Source: Caldifarciminota bacterium RBG_13_43_14
GTDB taxonomy: Bacteria > Hydrothermota > Tepidihabitantia > SM23-42
Length of the DNA: 13,248 nucleotides
Assembly (NCBI GenBank): GCA_001771735.1
Contig: MEUM01000074.1
Location: 1 to 13,248, forward strand
Direction: 5' to 3'
Positions 6,638-12,759 of the stretch are shown here, piece after piece. The translations under genes were made by a program, and so were the position numbers. The notes beneath the pieces are model-generated. The model saw only the letters and a program-made list of their open reading frames with translations, ran no database searches and was not told where the DNA came from. The number at the start of each line of letters is the position of its first letter. Within the stretch, counting starts at the first letter, position 1.

Positions 6638-7606
6638 ATGAGACGTGCACGAATCACCTTCATTAACGCTTATCATCATGTTATGAACCGTGGTTTAAAC
6701 GGTTGTGACATTTTCTTTGATTCGAAATCAAAATTGTTTTTCCTTAATCTACTCTATAACAGGATTATTAAATATAAAATAAAGCTTTTTGCTTTTTGCA
6801 TTATGAACAATCATTATCATCTCATCATTCAGAATTCATCTGGTAAAATGGCTGAATTCATGAAACAATTGAATGGCGAATATGGTCAGTATTACCGGCT
6901 AAGAAAGGGTGGTCGAGGTTATGTATTTCAAAATCGTTATAAATCAACACTAATCCAGCATGACAAATATATGAAAATGTGTATAGTATATACATTACTG
7001 AATCCTATAAGAAAAGGAATTATAGATAACCCTTTTCAGTATAAATGGTCGAGCATCCAATTTTACTATACCAAAAACAGTGTTCCAATTGACAGCGACT
7101 TTGTTGAGCAATTATTTAAAACAAAACAACAGATGACCTACTGGTTAGATCATTGGAAACATCGTAATATCACCGTTAAAAGAACCCGGTTTGGCGATGT
7201 TGTAGCAGATGATGATTTCTTTAAAGAAGCAATAATGAAATTCAACCGTCGAATAGAATTAGACAACACAGACGCTGCCCGCATGCGATCGGATGATCTT
7301 TTATTTAAGCCAATAGATGCTTTAATTGAAAATTTAGAAAAGAAATATAAGGTAAAAATTAAGAGTACAAATCACAGTACGGATGTAAAAAAGCTCATTG
7401 GTGTGTTATTGGTAGAATTGAAGGACAATGCTGGATTAACTTACCGTGAAATAAACAGCCTGCCAATTTTTAAACAGTATAAATACAATTCCCTAGGACA
7501 GATATATAAGCGAACGAAATATAATGTCAAAAATGTCAAGCACCGTCCCCGAAGGATGGAGGATGGACGGGGTCGACGAGATTCGAACTCGCGACCTCCT
7601 GCGTGA
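6638..7606 (+). CDS. REP-associated tyrosine (Y1, HUH) transposase with read-through C-terminus
   Basis: The frame encodes 322 aa; the ATG has AGGAGG 4 nt upstream. The Y1 HUH domain spans about residues 1-135: NRG (17-19), the metal-binding H59-Y-H61 in MNNHYHLII, GYVFQNRYKS (94-103), and a likely catalytic Tyr118 in the Y-T-L-L-N-P motif. Such enzymes cut and join single-stranded DNA at structured element ends. Residues about 220-305 form a helical region (KKLIGVLLVELKDNAGLTYREI) resembling the DnaA-like HTH found at the C-terminus of longer RAYTs. From residue about 297 the frame translates the right inverted repeat (VKNVKHRP). The last 13 or so residues (GRGRRDSNSRPPA) come from the antisense strand of tRNA-Asp, with the stop inside the anticodon arm. 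The tail is therefore host-derived and not part of the family. Composition is AT-rich. Confidence 0.88.
   Translation: MRRARITFINAYHHVMNRGLNGCDIFFDSKSKLFFLNLLYNRIIKYKIKLFAFCIMNNHYHLIIQNSSGKMAEFMKQLNGEYGQYYRLRKGGRGYVFQNRYKSTLIQHDKYMKMCIVYTLLNPIRKGIIDNPFQYKWSSIQFYYTKNSVPIDSDFVEQLFKTKQQMTYWLDHWKHRNITVKRTRFGDVVADDDFFKEAIMKFNRRIELDNTDAARMRSDDLLFKPIDALIENLEKKYKVKIKSTNHSTDVKKLIGVLLVELKDNAGLTYREINSLPIFKQYKYNSLGQIYKRTKYNVKNVKHRPRRMEDGRGRRDSNSRPPA
7525..7550 (-). repeat. Right 26-bp inverted repeat of the RAYT element
   Basis: Perfect reverse complement of 6511-6536, ending ..GCACCGTCCCC at 7550. It lies within the transposase reading frame. Confidence 0.92.
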
Positions 7607-7642
7607 CAGGCAGGCGTTCTAACCAAACTGAACTACGACCCC
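7568..7642 (-). tRNA. tRNA-Asp (anticodon GTC)
   Basis: A full cloverleaf of 75 nt reads on the minus strand. The acceptor GGGGTCG/CGACCCC has 7 pairs and the D arm is GTTC/GAAC. The anticodon arm CCTGC-CTGTCAC-GCAGG carries GTC. The variable loop is AGGTC, and the T arm GCGAG-TTCGAAT-CTCGT has one G-U pair. The discriminator base is G, as expected for tRNA-Asp. CCA is not encoded. It lies between asd and the RAYT element, and its 3' half is overlapped antisense by the transposase tail. It has its own promoter starting immediately after the asd stop codon. Confidence 0.97.
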
Positions 7643-7653
7643 GTAATTTGGAA

Positions 7654-7681
7654 ATTATACTTTAAAAAAAGATTTAGTCAA
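7654..7681 (-). promoter_or_regulatory. Promoter of tRNA-Asp
   Basis: On the minus strand: TTGACT (7681-7676), 16 nt, TATAAT (7659-7654), 11 nt before the mature tRNA 5' end at 7642. The -35 begins 3 bases after the last base of the asd stop codon. Confidence 0.87.
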
Positions 7682-7683
7682 TA

Positions 7684-8676
7684 TCAAACCAGTAATTCGC
7701 CGATCTGAACTGCATTCAACGCTGCGCCTTTGCGTATATTATCGGCAACGATCCACATTGCCAGACCATTCTCAAAGACCAGGTCTTTTCTGATCCGGCC
7801 GATAAAAACCAGATCGCGGTTGACCGAGAACAAAGGCATTGGATATTTGTCGTCGGTTTCAAAAAGTTTGATTCCGGGCGCATCTTTCAGCATTTGCTTG
7901 GCCTCATCCGGAGTTATCGGCTGTTCGAAATCAACTGATACCGCTTCACTATGGCCGATCATAACCGGGATCCGAACGCAGATCGCGGTAACCTGTATTG
8001 TTTCATCATCAAAGATCTTTCTGGTTTCATTGACCATTTTCATTTCTTCGGTGGTATAGCCAAGCTCATCAAAACTTCCGATCTGGGGAATTACATTGTT
8101 GGCGATCGGATAAGCAAACACACTGCCTTCATATTTATCGACCATTTGCTGCATTGCCATACACTCGGTCTCATATTTCAATTCGGTGATCGCATCCCGG
8201 CCGTATCCCGAAACTGATTGATAGGTAGCAACAAATATTCGCTTTATTTTCCGCGCTTTATGCAGAGGGTAAAGAGCGACAACCATTTGTATAGTGGAAC
8301 AATTGGGATTAGCGATAATACCTTTGTGGTCTCTCGCTTTTTCCGGATTCACCTCGGGTACGATCAACGGAACCTCAGGATCCATTCGATAGGCATTGGA
8401 ATTATCGATGACCACGCCTTTACCCTTGAACTGCGGGATTATTTCCCGGGACAGATCCGCATCCAGACAACCAAATACGATATTTGCTTTTTTAATGAGT
8501 GGGTCCAAATCATTACTGATTTCAATCTCATTATCCTTAAAAAATCTGGTTTGCCCTTCACTGCGTCCGGACGCGAACAGAAATAGTTCTTTGACCGGAA
8601 AGTTTCTCTGCTCGAGTATCTTTATAACCTCTTCACCGACCAAACCGGTAGCACCTAACACAGCAACATTTTTCAT
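7684..8676 (-). CDS. asd: Aspartate-semialdehyde dehydrogenase
   Basis: The protein has 330 aa, the normal length. It reduces aspartyl phosphate with NADPH to aspartate semialdehyde in the cytosol, feeding lysine/diaminopimelate, methionine, threonine and isoleucine synthesis. The NADP-binding loop GATGLVG is at 8-14. The catalytic Cys126 is in NPNCSTIQM, the conserved TYQSVSGYGR is at 151-160, and VRIPVMIGHSE carries substrate-binding Arg235 and catalytic His242. The C-terminal dimerisation part is complete, ending NAVQIGELLV. The ATG at 8676 lies 6 nt after its -10 box, so translation is probably leaderless. It is a single-gene unit; tRNA-Asp follows with its own promoter. No other amino-acid biosynthesis gene is nearby. 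Confidence 0.96.
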   Translation of the reverse strand: MKNVAVLGATGLVGEEVIKILEQRNFPVKELFLFASGRSEGQTRFFKDNEIEISNDLDPLIKKANIVFGCLDADLSREIIPQFKGKGVVIDNSNAYRMDPEVPLIVPEVNPEKARDHKGIIANPNCSTIQMVVALYPLHKARKIKRIFVATYQSVSGYGRDAITELKYETECMAMQQMVDKYEGSVFAYPIANNVIPQIGSFDELGYTTEEMKMVNETRKIFDDETIQVTAICVRIPVMIGHSEAVSVDFEQPITPDEAKQMLKDAPGIKLFETDDKYPMPLFSVNRDLVFIGRIRKDLVFENGLAMWIVADNIRKGAALNAVQIGELLV

Positions 8677-8682
8677 ATACTA

Positions 8683-8710
8683 AATATACAAAAAAATAGT
8701 ACTTAGTCAA
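8683..8710 (-). promoter_or_regulatory. Promoter of asd, leaderless type
   Basis: TTGACT (8710-8705), 16 nt, TATATT (8688-8683), then 6 nt to the ATG at 8676. The predicted transcription start coincides with the start codon. Confidence 0.82.
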
Positions 8711-8763
8711 TCAAAATATGACCTGTTTTAATCACCTTTTCTCTTTTTCGCGGATTATGTTTG

Positions 8764-8812
8764 CGGATTACGGTCTACGGCTATCTGTAACCTGTCATCG
8801 GTCAACTGTTAC
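8764..8812. repeat. Seven degenerate 7-bp tandem units at the end of the PQQ gene
   Basis: Seven consecutive heptamers share C-[G/T]-G at their first three positions (for example cggtcta, ctgtcat, ctgttac). They cover the last five codons of the PQQ-repeat gene and 31 nt of the spacer beyond its stop. Two units also form a 7-bp inverted pair (CTGTAAC 8785-8791, GTTACAG 8808-8814) that could fold at the 3' end of the minus-strand operon mRNA. Confidence 0.65.
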
Positions 8813-10021
8813 AGAGTCGCCCAGACAGTACAGAAATCCATCATGTGAACCGCAATATATTCTACCTCCGACCACCAATGGCGTTGCATTGATATTAGCT
8901 CCAGTCGGAAATGACCACAGCAGATCGCCGTCGATCGACAGGCAATATAATTTTCCGCTGCGCGAACCAACCACGATCGCCGAATCACTGACACACGGTG
9001 AACTCCATATCCCTCCATCAGTTCTGAATTTCCATATAACTTTTCCTGAATCTGCGGTCAGGCAGTAAATACGACCGTCGCCCGAACCTAAGTAAACTCT
9101 TCCATTGGTCAATGCCGGCGTTGTAATAACCCTGCCTTTGGCCTTGTATTTCCAATAGACGCTGCCCGTATGCCGATCAAGACAATAAAAAACTCCGGCT
9201 TCGCACCCGACATATAATGTATCGCCCATGACCACCGGCGATACATCAGTATCCGACCCGGTTTTAAATTGCCACAATACCGACCCGTTGACTCGGGATA
9301 GACAATACAAATAGCCGCGCGAAGACCCGGCATAAAGTACTGAATCGATCACTGCAACCGATGATTCTACTGAACCCGCAACTTTAGTTTTCCAGATAAC
9401 CTTGCCGCGGTCAGCAGTAAAACAATAAATATAATGGTCCTCACCGCCGACATATATTGTATCATTAATTATACAGGGTGATGAATCCATATCATTGCCG
9501 ATTAATGTTTTCCAGACCAGTGAACCATCGGCAAGATCAACGCAATGCAGATGATTATCGCGAGAGCCGAAATAAACTTTGCGTTTATATATGGTCGGCG
9601 AGCATTTTATTGAATGCCCGCATTTGTATTTCCATATTATCGTGCCGGTATTTTTATTCAAGCAATATAGATAACTATCACTGGAACCGATTATCAATGT
9701 ATCGCCCCATATCGCCGGCTGACCGCTCCAGGCAATGCCGCGCCAGACCGCTTTTGGATCAACACCTCTTTTTTCCTTGGTCCCTTCTAAAATATAGCCG
9801 GTTTCAAATTTCCAAAATAACACCGGGGCCCTGGTCACTTTACCAGAACCACAAAAGGTATGGTATTGATTTCCCCGGAACATAGTCACCGATCCTTCGG
9901 GCGGCAGTAGCGTATCTGCCGGTATTGCAGTATCAGCTGGTTTGGGTTTTTTGCAGGTTGGAAAAATAATTGAAAAAAAAAGTAAGCTACAAAAGAGTGT
10001 TCTCTTAATCGCCTTGATCAA
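8795..10021 (-). CDS. PQQ-repeat beta-propeller protein, probable exported lipoprotein
   Basis: The protein has 408 aa. The N-terminus (MIKAIKRTLFCSLLFFSIIFPTCKKPKP) is a positively charged hydrophobic signal ending at Cys23. The FPTC box is a poor lipobox, so lipidation is likely but unproven. Residues about 45-405 are a chain of 7-8 repeats of about 40 aa with the PQQ-like pattern (SSPCI..DTIYVGGEDHYIYCFTADRGKVIWK), a BamB-like eight-bladed propeller fold. These usually act as protein-interaction scaffolds; BamB helps outer-membrane protein assembly, but neither the context nor the sequence proves that role here. Many repeats carry Cys in the LYCL strand. The start is TTG, overlapping the upstream CapA-type gene by 17 nt, with no Shine-Dalgarno, so translational coupling is likely. 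There is no alternative start that keeps the signal peptide. Confidence 0.82.
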   Translation of the reverse strand: MIKAIKRTLFCSLLFFSIIFPTCKKPKPADTAIPADTLLPPEGSVTMFRGNQYHTFCGSGKVTRAPVLFWKFETGYILEGTKEKRGVDPKAVWRGIAWSGQPAIWGDTLIIGSSDSYLYCLNKNTGTIIWKYKCGHSIKCSPTIYKRKVYFGSRDNHLHCVDLADGSLVWKTLIGNDMDSSPCIINDTIYVGGEDHYIYCFTADRGKVIWKTKVAGSVESSVAVIDSVLYAGSSRGYLYCLSRVNGSVLWQFKTGSDTDVSPVVMGDTLYVGCEAGVFYCLDRHTGSVYWKYKAKGRVITTPALTNGRVYLGSGDGRIYCLTADSGKVIWKFRTDGGIWSSPCVSDSAIVVGSRSGKLYCLSIDGDLLWSFPTGANINATPLVVGGRIYCGSHDGFLYCLGDSVTVDR

Positions 10022-11042
10022 GCACTTTAGGTCTGGGCAGTATATAACCTTGATCGTTTATCAAAGGGCATGTCTCGGGAAAATCATCCTCGCACAAGCC
10101 CTGCATCAGTTTTGCTGCCCGGGCTAATGAATCATACTGTAAATATTGGTAAGTTCGCTGCAGGGCTGAAATTATCTGCCCGTGCATAAAAGTCCCAACC
10201 GTATCCATCGTCACTTTCAATATCGGAGCATACCCTCTTTCATCGCCAAGATTGAAACCCCAGGTAAAAAAATTACCCAGGCTGTAGGCGATCATACGGT
10301 CTTTATATATTTCGAGCGCTCTCGGCACATGCGGCCCATGCCCCCAAACGCAATCGGCCCCGCTATCGATCACGGCGTGTGCGAATTTAACGACATTACC
10401 ACGAGGCCAGCCCATATAATACTCAAATGTGTCGGCGGTATGCAAATACTTCACACCCTCACCGCCGCCATGGAACGAAACGATGACAATGTCATTTTCT
10501 CGCGCCACATCAGCAACAAACTCTTGAGCTTTTTCTATCTCAAATATCATATCGGCATTGGGTGATGTAGCAAAGGACATAACCGCAACCGTTGTTCCCC
10601 TGATATCGATACGGGCAATTCGACTATATGCTCCGCAGTATTTCAAACCGGCATCGGTAAGTGCTTTGATCGTTGATTCAATACCGCCAGCACCAAAATC
10701 GTTCATATGATTATTGGCTAGATTCATACCGTCAAAGCCCGCGTCGACCAAGTAGCTGACATATGCAGGCGGTGTTCGGAAAGCATAGCACTTACCCTTT
10801 TCGATCTTCTTGGTGCAGATGCCGCCTTCCGATAAAGTCCCCTCATGATTTCCCAGGGTCAGATCGGCGTCATTCAAATAAGCTGATACCTCCTGAAAAA
10901 TGCATTCGGGTTTGGGCGTTAAATTATTACCCGGATAATCCGAACCCATCATTATATCACCGACCATGATAACTGAAAGGCTATCGGCAATCAGTAAATT
11001 AAAAAAGATTAATATTGTAAAAACGGGAATTGTTTTATTCAA
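10005..11042 (-). CDS. CapA-family metallophosphoesterase-like protein, exported
   Basis: The protein has 345 aa. An N-terminal hydrophobic segment (PVFTILIFFNLLIADS) looks like a signal peptide or anchor, so it probably acts outside the inner membrane. The family landmarks occur in order: VGDIMMGS (27-34), GNHEG (64-68), NLANNHMNDFG (107-117), SFHGGGE (189-195), WGHGPHVPRALE (233-244) and YSLGNFF (253-259). CapA/PgsA proteins take part in poly-gamma-glutamate or capsule assembly and share a metallophosphoesterase-like fold. Without capB/capC the polymer cannot be inferred here. The start is TTG, whose bases overlap the stop of the upstream M23 gene (an 8-nt overlap). No Shine-Dalgarno is visible, so reinitiation is likely. 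A later Met (VIMVGD) would delete the signal. Confidence 0.88.
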   Translation of the reverse strand: MNKTIPVFTILIFFNLLIADSLSVIMVGDIMMGSDYPGNNLTPKPECIFQEVSAYLNDADLTLGNHEGTLSEGGICTKKIEKGKCYAFRTPPAYVSYLVDAGFDGMNLANNHMNDFGAGGIESTIKALTDAGLKYCGAYSRIARIDIRGTTVAVMSFATSPNADMIFEIEKAQEFVADVARENDIVIVSFHGGGEGVKYLHTADTFEYYMGWPRGNVVKFAHAVIDSGADCVWGHGPHVPRALEIYKDRMIAYSLGNFFTWGFNLGDERGYAPILKVTMDTVGTFMHGQIISALQRTYQYLQYDSLARAAKLMQGLCEDDFPETCPLINDQGYILPRPKVLDQGD

Positions 11043-11958
11043 AGAGGAAAGAATTCTGATCGATATAATTACGCGGGCTGACCTTTACCCCGGAAACATG
11101 CACCTCATAATGCAGATGCGGACAGGTTGTGCGGCCGGTTGAGCCAACCGCGGCGATTATTTGCCCGCGCTTCACGAAATCGCCGGTATTAACATATATC
11201 GTATTACAATGTGCGTAACGTGTCTTAAATCCATACCCGTGATCAATATCAACTTGTAATCCGTAACCCAAATTCCAGCCTGTATAGCCTACTACACCAT
11301 CAGCAGTTGCCAGTATTGATGTCCCGCGTGGTGCTCCGATATCAACTCCCCAATGCATTTTTATCGATCGCTTATCAATCGGGTCAACCCGATAGCCAAA
11401 ACCGGAACCTATATTGCCGCCCGGGACTGGATTGATCGATGGGATATGCTGCCAAAGCATATATTTTTCATCGATCTTCGACTGGATCTCTTCACTGCTG
11501 GATAATTTTAACTCGCACTTATTGCTTAAAATATCAACGGCATTATATATTTCATCAAGTAACGATTTAGTTCTGCTTGACAGATATTTCGGAGAAGTGT
11601 CGATCTTTTTTCCGCCAATACCCATTGACCAGATATCAAGATGAATACCCGGCAACTGCCAGAAGCTGCGCGCTCTTGCGTCCTGTTCAATATAATCCTC
11701 AAACAATTCATTACTCTGAACAAAGGTATTGCTTAAATGATTAAGTTTCGAAACCATCTCACGGTTTTCTTCTTCCAACCTATATATATTGAGCTCAGCG
11801 ACAATATTACGGCCATTGATCACAGTTAATAACACGGTTAATATTGCGATCCCAAGAAAAAAGTATATCAATCCATTGATAATCCCGGATCGTAACTTTA
11901 AATGGCTTAAAAAGTTACGTTTTTTCGACACAATTATTATGTCAGTAAAGTTCTTCAC
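11035..11958 (-). CDS. M23 (LytM-type) peptidase with transmembrane anchor and coiled coil
   Basis: The protein has 307 aa. A short basic cytoplasmic N-terminus precedes one membrane helix (about 27-49). A coiled-coil-like segment follows (about 50-95), then a linker and a C-terminal LytM domain (about 180-300). All zinc-site residues are present: H202 and D206 in MHWGVDIGAP, H250 in RYAH, and H281/H283 in HLHYEV. It should therefore be an active endopeptidase cutting peptidoglycan cross-links, facing the periplasm, unlike EnvC/NlpD, which have lost the site. Sequences GSGFGYRVDP and GSTGRTTCPHLHYE are standard for the family. The start is GTG; its position 6 nt after the -10 box indicates a leaderless mRNA. 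It is first in the M23-CapA-PQQ operon, divergent from uppS. Confidence 0.92.
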   Translation of the reverse strand: MKNFTDIIIVSKKRNFLSHLKLRSGIINGLIYFFLGIAILTVLLTVINGRNIVAELNIYRLEEENREMVSKLNHLSNTFVQSNELFEDYIEQDARARSFWQLPGIHLDIWSMGIGGKKIDTSPKYLSSRTKSLLDEIYNAVDILSNKCELKLSSSEEIQSKIDEKYMLWQHIPSINPVPGGNIGSGFGYRVDPIDKRSIKMHWGVDIGAPRGTSILATADGVVGYTGWNLGYGLQVDIDHGYGFKTRYAHCNTIYVNTGDFVKRGQIIAAVGSTGRTTCPHLHYEVHVSGVKVSPRNYIDQNSFLFE

Positions 11959-11964
11959 TATGAA

Positions 11965-11992
11965 ATTATACTAAAAACCCCTCGAAAGTCAA
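11965..11992 (-). promoter_or_regulatory. Promoter of the M23-CapA-PQQ operon, leaderless type
   Basis: TTGACT (11992-11987), 16 nt, TATAAT (11970-11965), then 6 nt to the GTG at 11958. Confidence 0.88.
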
Positions 11993-12016
11993 GTGGTTAT
12001 GTGGTTAGTCTGTTAA
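11992..12016. repeat. Short degenerate 8-bp repeat between two divergent promoters
   Basis: Three successive octamers of the type gtggtta[t/g] fill the 26-nt gap between the -35 boxes of the M23 operon and uppS. This could be an operator or a simple sequence tract; only its position suggests a role. Confidence 0.4.
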
Positions 12017-12018
12017 TA

Positions 12019-12046
12019 TTGACATCAGCATTGATGGGTATATAAT
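12019..12046 (+). promoter_or_regulatory. Promoter of uppS-cdsA, leaderless type
   Basis: TTGACA (12019-12024), 16 nt, TATAAT (12041-12046), both perfect, then 5 nt to the ATG at 12052. The expected first transcribed base is the A of the start codon or within a base or two of it. Confidence 0.9.
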
Positions 12047-12051
12047 TGCCG

Positions 12052-12759
12052 ATGGCGGATCTAAAACATGTCGCGATCATTATGGACGGAAATGGACGAT
12101 GGGCACGAAAAAGAGGCTTACCCCGAATTGTTGGTCATAAAGAGGGTGTTGAATCAGTCCGCTCGTCAGTAAAAACAGTACAAAAACTCGGAATAAAATA
12201 TCTAACCCTTTACACCTTTTCAACGGAAAATTGGCAAAGACCTGAAAATGAGGTGAATTTTTTGATGAAAATGCTTAAAGACCTCATTATCCGGGAAACA
12301 CCGGCCATGCATAAAGAAGGAATAAGAATAAATTGTATTGGCCGGATTGATGAATTACAGGCTGGTACGCGGGATACGCTCAAGGAAGCTGTGGCAACGA
12401 CCAGCCAAAATGACACAATAGTTATGACCCTATGCTTGAACTATGGCGGTCGCAGCGAGATTATTGACGCGGTGCGCCGTATCCTGACCGAAGATCGAAA
12501 GAAAAAATTTGATCTTAATGAAGTTAATGAAGACCTTATCACTAAATATCTTTATGATCCCGATCTACCTGAACCGGATCTTATGATCCGCACCGGAGCG
12601 CAAAGCCGGGAAAGAATATCTAATTTTCTATTATGGCAGATCGCCTACACTGAGTTATATTTTACTGAAACCCTTTGGCCTGATTTCCGGGAAAAGGAAT
12701 TCATGAAGGCGATAGGCGATTTTGAAAAACGTGAGCGGCTTTATGGGCGGATTAAGTAG
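12052..12759 (+). CDS. uppS: Isoprenyl transferase (undecaprenyl diphosphate synthase)
   Basis: The protein has 235 aa, typical of cis-prenyltransferases. It adds isopentenyl units to farnesyl diphosphate to make the C55 carrier lipid for peptidoglycan and surface glycans. The catalytic Asp12 is in IIMDGNGRWA, followed by HKEGVESV (29-36), LYTFSTENWQRP (53-64), LCLNYGGRSEI (127-137), SNFLLWQIAYTELYF (190-204) and WPDF (209-212). The basic IPP-binding loop is odd. It reads RTGAQSRERISNF (180-192) where E. coli has RTGGEHRISNF, two residues longer between the conserved Arg180 and Arg188. The ATG at 12052 is chosen because a TTG at 12046 overlaps the -10 box. It is first of an operon with cdsA, overlapping it by 17 nt, the usual bacterial uppS-cdsA order. 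Confidence 0.95.
   Translation: MADLKHVAIIMDGNGRWARKRGLPRIVGHKEGVESVRSSVKTVQKLGIKYLTLYTFSTENWQRPENEVNFLMKMLKDLIIRETPAMHKEGIRINCIGRIDELQAGTRDTLKEAVATTSQNDTIVMTLCLNYGGRSEIIDAVRRILTEDRKKKFDLNEVNEDLITKYLYDPDLPEPDLMIRTGAQSRERISNFLLWQIAYTELYFTETLWPDFREKEFMKAIGDFEKRERLYGRIK

Larger units (their letters stand above)
6511..7550 (+). mobile_element. RAYT/IS200-like Y1 transposase element with 26-bp perfect inverted ends
   Basis: The ends at 6511-6536 and 7525-7550 are exact reverse complements over 26 bp and enclose a single Y1 transposase gene, its promoter and its ribosome binding site. The outermost bases are GGGGACGGTGC. Classical IS200/IS605 elements lack long terminal inverted repeats, while REP-associated tyrosine transposases are flanked by inverted REPs, so this fits the RAYT group best. 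The right end lies inside the transposase frame, 17 nt from the tRNA-Asp 3' end. No target duplication is visible. Confidence 0.8.

Noticed and set aside
7441..7626. Minus-strand ORF ending over tRNA-Asp
   Set aside because: Its translation (AGGREFESRRP-type) is the familiar product of reading a tRNA gene as protein, not a real gene.
12046..12051. TTG at 12046 as uppS start, adding two residues
   Set aside because: The TTG shares its first base with the TATAAT box, so it would hardly be transcribed. ATG at 12052 gives the normal N-terminus.
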